64,000 bases of DNA from Brachynemurus nebulosus (Eukaryota; Arthropoda; Insecta; Neuroptera; Myrmeleontidae): the NCBI GenBank assembly GCA_035578155.1, contig JAPWDM010000048.1, positions 1,398,501-1,462,500 on the forward strand, written 5' to 3'. Both the position numbers and the translations under genes were made by a program. The notes below the pieces were generated by a model, which had not been told where the DNA came from, ran no database searches, and worked only from the letters and a program-made list of their open reading frames with translations. Positions 63,091-64,000 of this stretch are shown here, piece by piece (the stretch's first letter is position 1; every line of letters begins with the position of its first letter).

Positions 63091-63237
63091 TTTTCAAAAA
63101 TTTTTTTAATAGTCTTGTGCCCCGCTTTGGACTGCCAGGTCGTCCATTCCTGATTCGTGGGCCTACATACTGTTTGTGTAAAAAATCTCAATCGGTAGAA
63201 AATACTTTGTGAAAATCGTTCAATAGCTCTTAGGCTA

Positions 63238-64000
63238 CAACAACCAACAAGTCTTGCCCCTACTTTGCACTGACAGTATCAGGTTAGTACAGTAGTGAGA
63301 TTGTACTCTATCCAAAGATTATATTATATTTGGAATTTTGTGCCTAGACTGAATTTTTATTTTCAAAATATCACTCGATTCTTTATGTAAAAATATTTTA
63401 TAAATCAGACTTTGGTCATCTATGAAAAATTTCCATTTTTGTCACTCCTGTACGCCGTGAAAACGACGAACTGATATGTTCCAACTAGTTAGTGCCATGG
63501 TGGCACTTCAATAAATTTATGCATTTATATAATGATCAATTTTTTAATGGGGTATTTGACAATTTTTTAAAAACCATCTTAGTATGTTTATTACTTCTTA
63601 CTAAACTCATAATACACATTTTTAAATTATTTTGTACTATATTTTTAATAAAAATCACGGATCAAATTTCAGTTTTTAAAAAGATCGCCAAAACGATGCT
63701 TTCTGTGACGTCAAATCGTATGACGTCATTGGCTCTAAAGCATTGAGTAGTAGTAGTAAGTCTAGTAATGAAAATTAATAATTAAAAATTTTTTTCATAG
63801 TTACCAAAAAAGTAAACAGTTTTTTTCCTAACTACAAATATAATACCTACATATTCGAACGAGCTTGTGACGTAAGCTGCTTTTGCTTGATGTTTTTGAT
63901 TACGTCATTTTTAACGTAAATTTTGTAATTTTATTTAATTAAAATTTTTATATTTTTGAATAAAATAACTTGTAAAAAAGCAATATTCAGTATCATTATG
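63238..64000. other. Terminal AT-rich stretch, nothing recognised
   Basis: An 84-codon frame at 63492-63746 has no recognisable domain. No repeat boundary is visible. Confidence 0.5.

Larger units (their letters stand above)
60147..63235. mobile_element. TA-flanked 3.1-kb element F with long minisatellite TIRs
   Basis: The left end GCCTAAGAGCTATTGAACGA and its inverse TCGTTCAATAGCTCTTAGGC at the right are flanked by TA (60145-60146 and 63236-63237). The inverted arms contain TATGTAGGCCCATGAATCAG and arrays of a 139-bp unit: four units on the left, about two on the right. The middle (60.87-62.80 kb) is AT-rich and non-coding; a Lys-rich frame of 101 codons at 62422-62727 shows no domain. No transposase is present. 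Confidence 0.85.

Overview
This is an AT-rich stretch of animal nuclear DNA made almost entirely of transposable elements. I found no intact host gene, rRNA, tRNA or CRISPR array. An insect source fits best. A sap-feeding hemipteran is plausible from the Polinton gene set (PLA2-like/pX, DUF8207, MSxDQFGR and integrase proteins) and from the density of (TA)n tracts and MITEs, but no sequence here proves it.

The gene-bearing segment is 31.6-36.6 kb, possibly to 38.4 kb. It is a decayed Polinton/Maverick (adintovirus-like) element. On the minus strand lies a PLA2-like + pX-like minor capsid gene. On the plus strand follow an A32-type packaging ATPase, a DUF8207-type gene, a small MSVDQFGR protein and an rve integrase with a C-terminal chromodomain. 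All are damaged except the MSVDQFGR ORF. The DUF8207 gene is split by a 446-bp MITE flanked by TTAA. I did not see DNA polymerase B, major capsid, penton or protease genes. Two broken coding remnants of unknown family follow at 37.0-37.3 and 38.0-38.4 kb. A second coding remnant, a Jockey/CR1/L2-like reverse transcriptase, lies on the minus strand at 46.2-47.3 kb.

The rest is layered non-autonomous repeats. The dominant family has about ten copies or fragments (2.4-7.8, 8.2-10.1, 13.7-17.1, 24.1-28.2 and 43.6 kb). It begins AGTCGAATTTT, carries a (TA)n tract near the 5' end and four degenerate modules of about 160 bp, then has an inverted copy of the start followed by a GC-rich 3' hairpin. 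This architecture resembles Helentron-associated elements (HINEs). A second family (11.2-13.1, 29.5, 39.5-40.1 kb and the first 47 bases) carries a minisatellite with a unit of about 118 bp. A third (60.1-63.2 kb) has long inverted repeats built from a 139-bp unit. Other elements with readable ends include piggyBac-like TTAA elements (20.8-21.7 and 54.9-55.8 kb), hAT elements with 8-bp duplications (21.9-23.0 and 58.8-59.0 kb), TA-flanked elements (24.4-25.5, 48.9-49.1 and 53.5-54.0 kb), three short Helitrons (50.5-51.1 and 56.3-57.5 kb) and several foldbacks.

Nothing here forms a working pathway. The window records repeated insertion into older insertions, with three unrelated element families each carrying an internal satellite-like array.
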